Origin: Pseudomonas profundi
GTDB taxonomy: Bacteria; Pseudomonadota; Gammaproteobacteria; Pseudomonadales; Pseudomonadaceae
DNA: 64,000 nt
Assembly: GCF_008638305.1 (NCBI RefSeq)
Contig: NZ_VTPZ01000003.1
Span: 275,743-339,742, forward strand
Reading direction: 5' to 3'
Below, one piece after another: positions 38,502-48,629 of this stretch (positions are counted from its first letter, which is position 1; the number at the start of each line of letters is the position of its first letter). The notes under the pieces are model-generated. The model made no database searches, was not told where the DNA came from, and was given only the letters and a program-made list of their open reading frames with translations. The position numbers and the translations under genes were made by a program.

Positions 38502-41500
38502 TGTGCAGGCTCCTCGGTGGTCGCAGCTTCGCTGTCGGGTTCGTCCTGCTTCCGGCGACTGAATACCGAGGACACCATAACGAAGAACAGCGGCACCCAG
38601 AATATGACCAGAACGGTTGCGGTAAGCATGCCGCCGATAACACCGGTACCGATCGCATGCGAGCTGCCGGCACCGGCACCGCTGGCCAATGCCAAGGGGA
38701 CCACGCCGAGGGTGAATGCCATCGAGGTCATGATGATCGGGCGCAAACGCATCCGGCAGGCCTCAACCGCCGCATCGACCAGGCTCATGCCTTGCTCATG
38801 CAGATCCTTGGCGAACTCGACGATCAGAATGGCGTTCTTCGCCGTCAGCCCGACCGTGGTAAGCAGCCCGACCTGAAAGAACACGTCATTGGACAGGCCG
38901 CGACCCAGGGTCGCCAGCAATGCACCGATCACGCCTAGCGGCACTACCAGTAATACGACCAGCGGGATCGACCAGCTCTCATATAGCGCGGCAAGACACA
39001 GGAAGACCACCAGCAAGGACAACGCGTACAGCATGGGTGCCTGGTCGCCGGAGAGCCGCTCTTCGAAGGACAGGCCTGTCCAGGCAACGCCTACGCCGGG
39101 GGGCAATTGACTGGCCAGCTCTTCGACCGCTGCCATGGCATCACCGGTGCTGTAGCCGGGAGCTGCCTCGCCCATGATTTCGATGGACGCAACGCCGTTG
39201 TAGCGTGCCAGTTTTGGTGAACCGTAGATCCATTCGCCGGTGGCGAAGGCGCTGAACGGCACCATCTCACCCTGGCTGTTGCGCACGAACCATTTGTCCA
39301 GATCCTCCGGATTCATGCGTGCTTCGGCTTCGCCCTGGACGTAGACCCGTTTGACTCGGCCACGGTCGATGAAGTCATTGATGTAGCTGGAACCCCAGGC
39401 GACTGACTGGGTAGCGTTAACATCACTTAGCGATACGCCCAGTGCGCGCGCCTGTTCGTCGTCCACAATCAGCTGGTACTGCGGTTCGTCGTCCAGGCCG
39501 TTGGGCCGCACGGCGGTGAGCACCGGATGTTCTGCAGCCATCCCTAGGAACTGGTTGCGTGCTTGCATCAGGGTCTCATGCCCAACACCGGCATTGTCCT
39601 GCAGGAAGAAATTGAAACCCGTCGCGTTGCCCAGCGCCATAACGGCAGGCGGAGCAAAAGCAAACACCTTGGCATCGCGGTACGTATTGAATTCCTGCTG
39701 CGCGCGCTCAGCCAGGGCGAAGACGCTCTGCTCCGGCTCTGGGCGCTCATCCCAGGGCTTGAGACCGACGAAGGCGATGGCGGAGTTCTGGCCTCGTCCG
39801 GCGAAACTGAACCCGGTTACGGTAAACACAGATTCGACGATGTCGCCTTCTTCCGTGAGCAGGTGGTTACGCATCCGGTCCACGGTCGCCTGGGTACGCT
39901 CGGCGGTCGACCCGGCCGGCGTTTGCACCTGGGCGAAGAGGACGCCCTGATCCTCGTCCGGCAGGAACGCTGAAGGCAGGCGGGTGAACAGTAGCGCCAT
40001 GATGCCCACTATCACCACGTACAGCAGGAGATAAGGGGCCTTGCGACGCAGTATCGAGGACACGCCCCGCTCGTATCGATTCACGCCGCGATTGAAGGTG
40101 CGGTTGAACCAGCCAAAGAATCCGCGCTTCTCTTGATGCGAGCCCTTCGGGATGGGCTTGAGCATGGTGGCGCAGAGCGCAGGCGTAAAGATCAGCGCAA
40201 CCAGCACTGATAGGGTCATGGCTGACGCGATGGTGATCGCGAACTGGCGATAGATCACCCCGGTGGAGCCACCGAAGAAAGCCATGGGCACAAATACCGC
40301 GGACAACACCAGGCCGATACCGACCAGTGCGCCCTGAATCTGGGTCATGGACTTACGGGTCGCCTCGACCGGTGGCAGACCTTCTTCTTCCATGACCCGT
40401 TCGACGTTTTCCACCACGACGATCGCGTCATCCACCAGCAGGCCGATGGCAAGCACCATTGCGAACATGGTCAGGATGTTCACGCTGAAGCCAAAGGCCG
40501 CCAGCACACCGAATGTACCCAGCAGTACCACCGGTACAGCCAGGGTCGGAATCAGCGTGGCGCGGAAGTTCTGCAGGAACAGATACATGACCAGGAACAC
40601 CAGCACGATCGCCTCGAACAGCGTATGCACCACGCCTTCGATCGACGCCGACACCACCGGCGCTGTTTCAAACGGATAGACCACATCCATGCCCGGCGGG
40701 AAGAACGGCTGGAGTTCTGCGATCGTCTCCTTGACCGCGTTGGCGGTGTCCAGCGCGTTGGCGCCGGTGGCCAGGTTGACCGCGATGCCCGTGGCAGGCA
40801 TGCCGTTATAGAGCGCGGTAATGGCTGCGCTTTGCGAACCCATTTCAACCCGTGCGACATCCTCCAGGCGGACCTGCGAGCCGTCACTGTTGACCTTCAG
40901 CAGAATGTTGCGGAATTCCTCGGGGGTCTGCAGCCGCGTTTTGCCGATAATGGTCGCGTTCAGCTGTTGGCCGGGCACCGCCGGCAAGCCGCCAAACTGG
41001 CCGGACGAAATCTGCACGTTCTGCGCCCGAATCGCCGCGCTGACGTCCGATGGCATGAGCTCGAAGTTGTTCAGCTTGGCGGGGTCCAGCCAGATGCGCA
41101 TGGCGTAGGGCGCGCCAAACACCTGGAAGTCACCTACACCATCGGTACGTGAGATCGGGTCCTGAATGTTGGACACGACATAGTCGGAAAGATCGTCCCG
41201 CGTCAGGCTGCCATCAGTCGAGACGACACCCACTACCATCAGAAAGTTGCTGCTCGACTTGGTAACACGAATACCCTGTTGCTGTACTTCCTGCGGCAGA
41301 AGCGGCGTTGCCAGTTGCAACTTGTTCTGTACCTGAACCTGGGCAATATCGGGATCGGTGCCCTGGTTGAAGGTCACGTTGATCTGCATGCTGCCGTCGG
41401 AGTTGCTCTGCGAACTGATGTAGCGCAGTCCGTCGATCCCGTTCATCTGCTGTTCGATCACCTGGACGACCGTGTCCTGCACGGTCTGCGCTGAGGCGCC

Positions 41501-41650
41501 AGGATAGCTGACGGAAATCCGCACGGCGGGCGGTGCGATGCTTGGATACTGGTTGACCGGCAAGCTGAGAACAGACAGCCCCCCAGCCAGCATGATCACC
41601 AGGGCGATAACCCAGGCGAAAATGGGTCGGTCGATAAAGAAATGTGGCAT
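38498..41650 (-). CDS. ttgB: RND multidrug efflux pump, inner membrane transporter (MexB/TtgB type)
   Basis: A proton-driven drug/solvent antiporter of the hydrophobe-amphiphile efflux-1 family. The 1050-residue protein has twelve membrane segments and two large periplasmic loops. Proton-relay residues appear in helix 4 ([16 protein letters not shown], double Asp) and helix 10 ([14 protein letters not shown], Lys). The C-terminus is acidic and Glu-rich (ATTEEPAQ). It lies 6 bp downstream of the adaptor gene and overlaps the outer membrane channel gene by 4 bp. Confidence 0.95.
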   Translation of the reverse strand: MPHFFIDRPIFAWVIALVIMLAGGLSVLSLPVNQYPSIAPPAVRISVSYPGASAQTVQDTVVQVIEQQMNGIDGLRYISSQSNSDGSMQINVTFNQGTDPDIAQVQVQNKLQLATPLLPQEVQQQGIRVTKSSSNFLMVVGVVSTDGSLTRDDLSDYVVSNIQDPISRTDGVGDFQVFGAPYAMRIWLDPAKLNNFELMPSDVSAAIRAQNVQISSGQFGGLPAVPGQQLNATIIGKTRLQTPEEFRNILLKVNSDGSQVRLEDVARVEMGSQSAAITALYNGMPATGIAVNLATGANALDTANAVKETIAELQPFFPPGMDVVYPFETAPVVSASIEGVVHTLFEAIVLVFLVMYLFLQNFRATLIPTLAVPVVLLGTFGVLAAFGFSVNILTMFAMVLAIGLLVDDAIVVVENVERVMEEEGLPPVEATRKSMTQIQGALVGIGLVLSAVFVPMAFFGGSTGVIYRQFAITIASAMTLSVLVALIFTPALCATMLKPIPKGSHQEKRGFFGWFNRTFNRGVNRYERGVSSILRRKAPYLLLYVVIVGIMALLFTRLPSAFLPDEDQGVLFAQVQTPAGSTAERTQATVDRMRNHLLTEEGDIVESVFTVTGFSFAGRGQNSAIAFVGLKPWDERPEPEQSVFALAERAQQEFNTYRDAKVFAFAPPAVMALGNATGFNFFLQDNAGVGHETLMQARNQFLGMAAEHPVLTAVRPNGLDDEPQYQLIVDDEQARALGVSLSDVNATQSVAWGSSYINDFIDRGRVKRVYVQGEAEARMNPEDLDKWFVRNSQGEMVPFSAFATGEWIYGSPKLARYNGVASIEIMGEAAPGYSTGDAMAAVEELASQLPPGVGVAWTGLSFEERLSGDQAPMLYALSLLVVFLCLAALYESWSIPLVVLLVVPLGVIGALLATLGRGLSNDVFFQVGLLTTVGLTAKNAILIVEFAKDLHEQGMSLVDAAVEACRMRLRPIIMTSMAFTLGVVPLALASGAGAGSSHAIGTGVIGGMLTATVLVIFWVPLFFVMVSSVFSRRKQDEPDSEAATTEEPAQ

Positions 41651-41656
41651 GGATGA

Positions 41657-42799
41657 TTAACCTTCCTGACCGGGTTGCGGTGCCGGCTGGTCAACGTTAC
41701 CAGCAGGAACGGCCTTGACCTCGGCACCGGGGCGGATGAACTGGAAGCCTTCTGTAATCAGGCGATCACCTGCATTGAGGCCTTCGCTCACCAACCACAG
41801 GTTGCCGACGGTACGGTCTACCTGGATATTGCGCAGCTCGACTATATTCTGGTCGTTGACCACCAGAGCCGTGGCAGCACCTGTCGGGGTGCGGGTTACG
41901 CCCTGCTGTGGTGCAAGAATGGCTTCACTGCGGGTGCCGGATATCAATTCTGCATGAACGAACATGCCGGGGAGCAGGATCTTGTCGGGGTTGGGGAATA
42001 CGGCGCGCAGGGTTACCGAGCCAGTGCCCGCGTCGACTGACACCTCGGAAAATTCAAGGGTGCCGTCATGCTCGTAAACCGTGCCATCTTCCAGCGTCAG
42101 GTTGACCTTGGCGGCGTTGTCACCAGCGCGCTCCAGCCGGCCCGCCGCCAGGTCGCGGCGCAGACGCAACAGCTCCCGCGCTGGCTGGGTAACGTCGACA
42201 TAAATCGGGTCCAGCTGCTGAATAGTCGCCATGGCGGCCGCCTGGCCATTGTTTACCAGGGCGCCCTCGCTCACAGCGGAACGGCCTATCCGTCCTGAAA
42301 TGGGGGCAAGCACCTTGGTATAGCGCAGATCGATACGGGCGCGCTCCAACGCGGCCTCGGCCTGCATGTTTGAGGCGCGGGCTTCGTCATAGGCCTGCCG
42401 GCTCACTGCATTTTCCTTGACCAGCACATCGTAGCGGTCGGCCAGCGACTTGGTTGATGCTTGGGCCGCTTTGGCGCTTTCCAGTGCGGCTTCGTAGATA
42501 GCCGGGTCGATCTGATAGAGCTGGTCGCCAGCCTTCACATCGCTGCCTTCCTTGAACAGACGCTTCTGGATAATGCCGTTTACCTGGGGCCGGACCTCAG
42601 CTACCCGATAAGCCGCAGTGCGGCCGGGCAACTCGGTTGTCAGGGTGAAAGGCTCGGCTTCGAGCGTCACAATGCCGACCTCAGGCGTCGCCTGCTCGGC
42701 AGCGGAGGGAGCAGTCTCTTCTTCGTTTCCGCAGGCGCTTAACAACGCGGCGATGAGCAGGACCGGAAGCAGAGCTGCGCGGGCTGGCTTGGCTGGCAT
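41657..42799 (-). CDS. ttgA: RND efflux periplasmic adaptor lipoprotein (MexA/TtgA type)
   Basis: Membrane fusion protein that joins the pump to the outer membrane channel. The 380-residue product has a lipobox LLSAC (Cys24), a lipoyl/hairpin segment (about 60-170), beta-barrel and membrane-proximal domains, with TKVLAPISGRIGRS as a family motif. The frame is open upstream to 42985, but the ATG at 42799 gives a proper lipoprotein signal. It is the first gene of the operon and lies downstream of a TtgR-like operator. Confidence 0.93.
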   Translation of the reverse strand: MPAKPARAALLPVLLIAALLSACGNEEETAPSAAEQATPEVGIVTLEAEPFTLTTELPGRTAAYRVAEVRPQVNGIIQKRLFKEGSDVKAGDQLYQIDPAIYEAALESAKAAQASTKSLADRYDVLVKENAVSRQAYDEARASNMQAEAALERARIDLRYTKVLAPISGRIGRSAVSEGALVNNGQAAAMATIQQLDPIYVDVTQPARELLRLRRDLAAGRLERAGDNAAKVNLTLEDGTVYEHDGTLEFSEVSVDAGTGSVTLRAVFPNPDKILLPGMFVHAELISGTRSEAILAPQQGVTRTPTGAATALVVNDQNIVELRNIQVDRTVGNLWLVSEGLNAGDRLITEGFQFIRPGAEVKAVPAGNVDQPAPQPGQEG

Positions 42800-42870
42800 G
42801 AATGAACCCCATGGACAATTGCACAAAATGATTAAACCAGCCCGAAAGGGCACTGGTCGGTAATGGGCGA

Positions 42871-42903
42871 CAATATACTTACATTCGCGTATGTTTGTAA
42901 GCG
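42871..42903. promoter_or_regulatory. TtgR-like operator between the efflux operon and its repressor
   Basis: The dyad CTTACA (42878-42883) / TGTAAG (42896-42901), set in TATACTTACATTCGCG and TATGTTTGTAAG, resembles the P. putida TtgR operator that overlaps the divergent ttgA/ttgR promoters. It lies 72 bp before ttgA and 85 bp before the regulator. Similarity is from memory of the operator sequence and needs alignment. Confidence 0.8.
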
Positions 42904-42985
42904 TTTTTAGCTTCGTTAACATTATTGATCCTCGTTGCCCCTGCAATAAAAGGGCCGAAGATCCTGCACCAAGCGAGATCGCCAC

Positions 42986-43621
42986 ATGGCTCGACGCACA
43001 AAAGAGGAAGCACAGGAAACCCGTAGCCAGATCATCCAGGCGGCGGAATTATGCTTCCATAAAAAGGGCATATCGCGCACTTCGCTGGCCGAGATAGCGG
43101 CGGCTGCCGGTGTGACGCGTGGCGCGATTTACTGGCACTTCGAAGATAAAACCGAACTGCTGGCTGCGCTGCTGGAAACGGCTCACATGCCGTTGCAACC
43201 ACTCGGCGAAGCTAGCCGAAACGAGGGCGAACCCGATCCCCTTGGACGGCTCCGGGAGTTGTTGGTGACGATATTCCAGCGTGTAGCGCTTGATCCTGGA
43301 ATCCGACGTATCAATGAGATCATTTTTCACAAGTGTGAATATACCGACGAAATGTGCGGCTTGCGTCAGCGCATTCGGGATTTCCGCAGCTTGTGTGATC
43401 AAAATACCGAAAGCGCAGTGCGCCTCGCCATGGCCAAGGGGCAGTTGCCGGCCAATCTGGATGCTGCACTTGCCAGCCGCTGCGTGCATAGCTTTATCAG
43501 TGGGACCATTGATCAATGGCTAATGAACCCGGAGGGTCTCGATCTGCCGGACAAAGCTCCAATATTGGTCGACGGAGTGCTCGACATGCTCAGGTTGAGT
43601 CCGGCGCTGCGTTTGAGCTGA
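42986..43621 (+). CDS. ttgR: TetR-family repressor of the efflux operon (TtgR/AcrR type)
   Basis: A 211-residue one-component regulator with the helix-turn-helix TSLAEIAAAAGVTRGAIYWH, followed by a ligand-binding domain containing IFHKCEYTDEM, typical of TtgR/AcrR/MtrR. It is divergent from ttgABC and probably represses both itself and the pump, releasing on binding aromatic drugs or solvents. Its stop codon overlaps the start of the next gene (TGATG), a coupling unusual for this regulator. Confidence 0.9.
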   Translation: MARRTKEEAQETRSQIIQAAELCFHKKGISRTSLAEIAAAAGVTRGAIYWHFEDKTELLAALLETAHMPLQPLGEASRNEGEPDPLGRLRELLVTIFQRVALDPGIRRINEIIFHKCEYTDEMCGLRQRIRDFRSLCDQNTESAVRLAMAKGQLPANLDAALASRCVHSFISGTIDQWLMNPEGLDLPDKAPILVDGVLDMLRLSPALRLS

Positions 43622-45189
43622 TGGCGTATCCAAGCTGGCGGAGGTTGGGGAATGTTGCCAGCGTGCTGCTGGTGATCTGCAGTGCTGGCCTACTCGCCGG
43701 ATGTTCCTTGCCAACCCTCGAAGGGCGTAGCGTCTCTTCTGTCCTATTGGCAGCAGATGCCCGCGAAACGCGCCTGGGACAGGCGATTGCTCCTCGCGTC
43801 GACGCGCATCCTGGTGAAAGTGGTATTTATCCGCTGGCGAACCCCTACGATGCATTTGCTGCGCGCATGCTTCTCGCGCAGGCAGCAGAGCGCACACTGG
43901 ATGTGCAGTATTACATCTGGCATGACGACAACAGTGGCAGATTTTTGCTCGACGCCTTGCATGACGCGGCGGAGCGTGGGGTTCGGGTGCGCCTGTTGCT
44001 TGACGATAACGGTACGGCGGGCCTGGATACCGAGTTGGCTGCATTGGATTCGCATCCGCAGATCGAAGTACGTCTGTTCAATCCTTTCGCGGTCAGAAGT
44101 CCCAAGTGGATTGGCTTTCTGACAAATTTTTCACGCGCCAATCGGCGCATGCATAACAAGTCCTTTACCGCCGATGCGCAGGCGACCATTGTCGGTGGGC
44201 GCAATATCGGGGATGAGTATTTCGGCGCAGCGGAAGGCGTGCTATTCGCAGATCTGGATGTGCTGGCAGTGGGACCGATAGTCGGGGACGTTGGCACCGA
44301 TTTCGATCGTTACTGGGCCAGTGAATCGGCTTATCCGGTGGAAGGTATCCTGCCCGCGGTGGGGAACCATCAGCTGGAAAAGTTGACTGAAGGGTCGCTA
44401 CAACCGCAAGCAGGTTCAATGGGTGCGGTGTATCTGCAAGCCGTACAGCAATCGGAATTCATGGCCCAGCTGCTTGATGGTGCACTAGAGCTGGGGTGGG
44501 CGAAGACCCGCATGGTCAGCGATGATCCGGCCAAGGGACAAGGCGCGTTAGAAGGTGAAGGCCTGCTGACGCATCAGTTGGGCGAGATACTGGATGACCC
44601 GGTTACTGAAGTTGCGCTGGTTTCCCCCTATTTCGTACCCACCGCTTCAGGTGTTGACGCTTTTGCTGATCTGGTAGCCCGGGGCGTAAGCGTTCGGGTA
44701 CTGACCAATTCCCTGAATGCGACTGACGTCACCGCCGTGCATGCAGGCTATGCCAAGCGCCGCAAGGATTTGCTCAACGCCGGAATAGAGCTGTTTGAAA
44801 TGCGCCGGATGTCGCCGCAAGCGGAACGTAACGAAAGCGTTGGGCCCTTCGGCAGTTCTGCTTCCAGTTTGCATGCGAAAACTTTTTCAGTAGACCGTGA
44901 TCGTATATTCGTTGGATCGTTCAATTTTGATCCGCGTTCGGCAAACCTGAATACTGAGCTAGGCTTTGTCATTGATAGCCCAACGATGGCCAGGCAGATA
45001 AGCCGCGCCTTCGATACCAGTATTCCCGCCAATGCCTATGTCGTTCAGCTGGACGATGATGGCCAACTCGTCTGGATAGAACAGCGGGGCGATCAGCTGC
45101 GGCGCTATGACAGCGAACCGCACACCGGTTTATTAAGACGCGTTGGCGTGTTGATACTCTCCATACTGCCGATCGAGTGGTTATTGTGA
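43621..45189 (+). CDS. Phospholipase D-family lipoprotein (cardiolipin synthase C-like)
   Basis: A 522-residue protein with two HxKxxxxD motifs: HNKSFTAD at residue 178 and HAKTFSVD at residue 418. Both are followed by GGRN / GSFNFD signatures of the PLD superfamily, as in ClsC (YmdC), which makes cardiolipin from PE and PG. A lipobox LLAGCS near residue 27 suggests it is a lipoprotein. The ATG at 43621 overlaps the ttgR stop; an upstream in-frame ATG at 43516 would spoil the signal peptide. A C-terminal hydrophobic end (LILSILPIEWLL) is typical of the family. Confidence 0.87.
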   Translation: MAYPSWRRLGNVASVLLVICSAGLLAGCSLPTLEGRSVSSVLLAADARETRLGQAIAPRVDAHPGESGIYPLANPYDAFAARMLLAQAAERTLDVQYYIWHDDNSGRFLLDALHDAAERGVRVRLLLDDNGTAGLDTELAALDSHPQIEVRLFNPFAVRSPKWIGFLTNFSRANRRMHNKSFTADAQATIVGGRNIGDEYFGAAEGVLFADLDVLAVGPIVGDVGTDFDRYWASESAYPVEGILPAVGNHQLEKLTEGSLQPQAGSMGAVYLQAVQQSEFMAQLLDGALELGWAKTRMVSDDPAKGQGALEGEGLLTHQLGEILDDPVTEVALVSPYFVPTASGVDAFADLVARGVSVRVLTNSLNATDVTAVHAGYAKRRKDLLNAGIELFEMRRMSPQAERNESVGPFGSSASSLHAKTFSVDRDRIFVGSFNFDPRSANLNTELGFVIDSPTMARQISRAFDTSIPANAYVVQLDDDGQLVWIEQRGDQLRRYDSEPHTGLLRRVGVLILSILPIEWLL

Positions 45190-45217
45190 TTTTTATATTC
45201 CCAAGGGGTTAAGGACT

Positions 45218-47092
45218 ATGGACGAGACTGGCACACGGGACTTGCTGCGCGGCCAGGCAACAGTTGGCGCATCTCGCCAGACAGGCTCAACACTGCAGAT
45301 AGCCATGTCGGCCTGCTGTGCGATGTTGCTGGCCGGATGCGCCGCCAGCGGGCCGGATGCCCCGGCTGAAACGGTCGGCGCCATTCAGCAGTTCACCGCA
45401 TCGCCAACATCCATTACCGCAGGTCAGACGACCGAGCTCGCCTGGGAGCTTGGCAATGTTCAGTCTGTGAAGCTGGGTGAACTGACCGCTACCCCCGAAT
45501 CCTCTGCGATCGTTGCGCCAGCGCAGACCACGACTTATACCTTGTCTGCCATTAACGCGCAGGGCGAGCCCGTTGAATATGAGGTGACCGTCAACGTCGA
45601 CGAAGGCCCCAGCGTACTGGCGAATGTCTCGATTGATCCTGAACAGACCGGGCCACGTATTCCCGAGGGATTCCTCGGCTTGTCCCATGAATGGGGGCAG
45701 GCGCAGATGATGATGGGCGACCCGGCAATCGGGACCAACCCCATCTATCGTCAATTGCTGACCAACCTGATCGAGCGCAGCGGCAGTCCGTTATCGCTGC
45801 GTATCGGCGGCAGCAGTACCGACCGTACTGGCGAACCGGCGCCGAACACCGTCACCCCCATGGCGCAGCTTGCGCGCGACCTGAATGCTGCGGGGGAGGG
45901 CGTATCCTTTTTCATGGGGCTTAACATGGGTGCCGGTGTGCCCGGGCTGGCAGCGCTGCAGGCGCGAACCTATGTGCAGGAGATGCCGGTCGGCTCGATC
46001 GAGGCACTCGAGCTGGGCAACCAGCCTGATTTGTTCGTGCACAACGACCATCGCGATAGTGGCTATGATTTTGAAGATTACATGGGCGAGTTCCGCTTCT
46101 TTGCCCGCCAGATCATGAGCAACATTCCCGGCGGCCCGCCCCTGATGGCTCCATCGATGGCCGGATTCGCCGGTAGCGCGCCGTTTCCCCTCGTTGAGGC
46201 ATCGGATTTCGGTACGCCATTGGAGCTGGAGCGACTGCTCACCCAGGAGCATCAGACCATCGGCATCGTCAGTCAGCACGCCTATAACGGCGGCAGCTCT
46301 GCCTGCGGTGGCGATCCCCAGCCGGGGTTCCTGTTGCAGCCTGATGCCGTTACTGACAACCGCGAGGCCGCCGAGCCTTACATCAAGGTCGCTACCAAGA
46401 TGGCCAAGCCGTACCGCCTGACCGAGATGAACTCGATCACCTGCGCGGGCGAGCCGGGCGTCAGCGACGCCTTCGAAGCTACGTTGTGGGCCGCAGACGC
46501 CCTGTTTGAATACGCCTATGCAGGCATCAACGGGGTCAATGTGCACAGCAATACCTGGAACACCACGCATAGCTGGGATCTGTATGGCGCGTTTCTGTTT
46601 GATGTTCCCGAGGCGCAATATCAGGCATCCGACACCGAGGCTCAGCCGCCTGCTGATGCGCGATTCCCGACCGGTTACGCGCTGAGAAAAGTGCTGCCGG
46701 TATATTACGGCATGTTGTTTTTCGCCGAAGTGGCAAGCAACCAGGCAGAAATGTTGCCGATCTCGCTGGCCAGTGATGTAAACGTAAAGGCCTGGGCTAC
46801 CCGCGATCCTGACACCAACCGGATCTCACTCGCGCTGATCAACAAGGACCCAGCCGCGTCAGGTCCAGTTCGGGTAACCATCCCCGGTTACGCCATCGGC
46901 GAAGTGAAGCGCCTGCTGGCGCCGTCCTTCGAAGCACAGCAGGGCATCACTCTCGGCGGGCAAACCTTTGACGGCAGCCCCGACGGCCGCCCGGTGGGCA
47001 CTGAGTATCGAGAGCTGATCGAAGCACAGGACGGTACTTTTACTGTCGCTGTAGGCCCTGCCAGTGCGGTGCTGCTGACCCTGAATAGATAA
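45218..47092 (+). CDS. GH79-like glycoside hydrolase lipoprotein with altered acid/base residue
   Basis: A 624-residue predicted lipoprotein (lipobox LLAGCA near residue 41). An Ig-like domain (about 55-130: FTASPTSITAGQTTELAW) is followed by a TIM-barrel resembling GH79 heparanase/beta-glucuronidase and a C-terminal beta domain. The expected LGNEPD acid/base motif reads ELGNQPDLF, with Gln at residue 269 (CAG, 46022-46024). The probable nucleophile is Glu403 in YRLTEMNS. It may be inactive or use a substrate that needs no acid catalysis. An in-frame ATG at 45305 is an alternative start, but 45218 has AAGGA before it. It follows the PLD gene by 28 bp. Confidence 0.7.
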   Translation: MDETGTRDLLRGQATVGASRQTGSTLQIAMSACCAMLLAGCAASGPDAPAETVGAIQQFTASPTSITAGQTTELAWELGNVQSVKLGELTATPESSAIVAPAQTTTYTLSAINAQGEPVEYEVTVNVDEGPSVLANVSIDPEQTGPRIPEGFLGLSHEWGQAQMMMGDPAIGTNPIYRQLLTNLIERSGSPLSLRIGGSSTDRTGEPAPNTVTPMAQLARDLNAAGEGVSFFMGLNMGAGVPGLAALQARTYVQEMPVGSIEALELGNQPDLFVHNDHRDSGYDFEDYMGEFRFFARQIMSNIPGGPPLMAPSMAGFAGSAPFPLVEASDFGTPLELERLLTQEHQTIGIVSQHAYNGGSSACGGDPQPGFLLQPDAVTDNREAAEPYIKVATKMAKPYRLTEMNSITCAGEPGVSDAFEATLWAADALFEYAYAGINGVNVHSNTWNTTHSWDLYGAFLFDVPEAQYQASDTEAQPPADARFPTGYALRKVLPVYYGMLFFAEVASNQAEMLPISLASDVNVKAWATRDPDTNRISLALINKDPAASGPVRVTIPGYAIGEVKRLLAPSFEAQQGITLGGQTFDGSPDGRPVGTEYRELIEAQDGTFTVAVGPASAVLLTLNR

Positions 47093-47184
47093 CGGCCGCA
47101 TAAGGTGTGCCCGAGTGGGCGTCTGCTGCTATGTGGTAGTACGGCTACATCTGACCGATCAGTTCCGTTGCCGGCGGGACTGTT

Positions 47185-47358
47185 TCAGAGAGCCACCGCG
47201 TTACTCACGTGATAAAACACCAGCGCCAGCATGCACAGCGTACCCATCCACAGCAGCGCAATACCGGCCGGTTTCTCTCTCAGGCTGAAGCCAATGCCGA
47301 TCAGAATGAACCCCAGCATGAAAATGGCGAACGTCGGCCAGAAAAACAGAATATCCAT
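47185..47358 (-). CDS. Small two-helix membrane protein (57 residues)
   Basis: The leftward frame from ATG 47358 to TGA 47185 encodes MDILFFWPTFAIFMLGFIL and a second hydrophobic helix (IALLWMGTLCMLALVFYHV), joined by a short basic turn SLREKPAG. AGGAAG lies 8 bp before the ATG. This is a good candidate for a real small membrane protein. I do not recognise the family. It lies alone between the GH79-like gene and the AraC gene. Confidence 0.6.
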   Translation of the reverse strand: MDILFFWPTFAIFMLGFILIGIGFSLREKPAGIALLWMGTLCMLALVFYHVSNAVAL

Positions 47359-47600
47359 TAAACGTACTTCCTGACGCGCTACCCATCGAGCCGATTGGCT
47401 GTACAGGGCGCTATTGATCGTTGAAATATCAGCCGATATGAACGGGCCACGAACTCGAAGTATGAAGCAAGCGCAACGATAGCGACAGGGTACCGAGGTT
47501 GGCTGATCTAGGGCTGCCGGCCGCTCGGCCTATAGCACCCTTCTGTTTGTAGCTCGTCCAGATCTATCGCCAGCACTCCGTTGGATTCCGCGTATTTCGG

Positions 47601-48629
47601 TTATGCCCTGCTCAACCAATCCTTTAGCTCACCCGGTAATAGCCCAGTCCACCGACGTAGCGAGCGGCGAAAATTGGCCCGGTCATTGAAATTGAGATAG
47701 TCAGCGACCTCTTCGCTTGAATACCCACGGCTCAGGTACAGCTCCAGGGCGACGCTGGAGCGAGCGTGGTCAAGCTGCTGCTGAAAATGCGTGCCATGCT
47801 TTTGCAGCTTGCGTTTCAAGGTTGCCGGGCTCATGTCGAAGGCCTCGGCCACGCTTTCCAGGCGCAGTGGCTGGCGAACCTGCGCTACGAAGTGATCATG
47901 CAGAGCATCCAGCAGACTCCGTGGTGCTGGTAGCCCCGCCACCATGGTCTGGCCCTCGCGTTCGGCGACTTGCCCGGCGGTGGCCGAAGCGCTTCTCCAG
48001 GGCTGGTGCAGATGGGCTCGTGGCAGGCACATCTGATTCAGCGGGCTGTTAAAGCGCAGTTGCTCACCAAGATGCACCCAGTACTGCTCGATATAGCGCG
48101 GCTGTGCATGGGCCATGTGGAACGTCCAGGGCAGACGCTGGCCGGACAGCCACTGGCTCATGCCGGTCACCGCGGCCATCCCTGCCTCGATCAAAAATAC
48201 GCTCTGCTTGCCGGCTCCGAAACTGTCGCCCCAATCCAGCCAGAGATGATGCTCGTCGACTCGAAGGCGCAGGCGCAGTAACGGCCATAGCAGCGGTTGC
48301 AGGCGTACCAGCCGCTCCAGTGCCTCATGCAGATTGGTTGCGTGGCGCAGGGCGTGGCTGGCCGCCCCGTAATGCCCAGGTAACCACTGTTCTCCGAGCA
48401 GGAAGCTGGTGTCGTCGGCCTGCATCTGCTGCTGTAGGTTGGCGATCAGCTGTAAAAACTGCTGCGGGCTGATCAGTCGATTGCCGGCAAGAATATCGTC
48501 ATGGAAAAGGCCGGTGCCCTGCATCAGCCGATGCACATTCACGCCCCGGCCCAGCGCCAGGTCGATAAGACTGGCGGGCTGAAAGTGTGCCGGGATGAAC
48601 CGCGTGTCGCACTCCAGCCAGCTGTTCAT
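47601..48629 (-). CDS. AraC-family transcriptional regulator
   Basis: A 342-residue regulator with an N-terminal AraC-binding-type domain (FIPAHFQPASLIDLALGRGV) and a C-terminal double helix-turn-helix (LRLESVAEAFDMSPATLKRK and YSSEEVADYLNFNDRANFRR), like the OruR/ArgR-type group. Its start overlaps the stop of the upstream GGDEF gene (ATGA), implying a shared function. The target and ligand are unknown. Confidence 0.88.
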   Translation of the reverse strand: MNSWLECDTRFIPAHFQPASLIDLALGRGVNVHRLMQGTGLFHDDILAGNRLISPQQFLQLIANLQQQMQADDTSFLLGEQWLPGHYGAASHALRHATNLHEALERLVRLQPLLWPLLRLRLRVDEHHLWLDWGDSFGAGKQSVFLIEAGMAAVTGMSQWLSGQRLPWTFHMAHAQPRYIEQYWVHLGEQLRFNSPLNQMCLPRAHLHQPWRSASATAGQVAEREGQTMVAGLPAPRSLLDALHDHFVAQVRQPLRLESVAEAFDMSPATLKRKLQKHGTHFQQQLDHARSSVALELYLSRGYSSEEVADYLNFNDRANFRRSLRRWTGLLPGELKDWLSRA

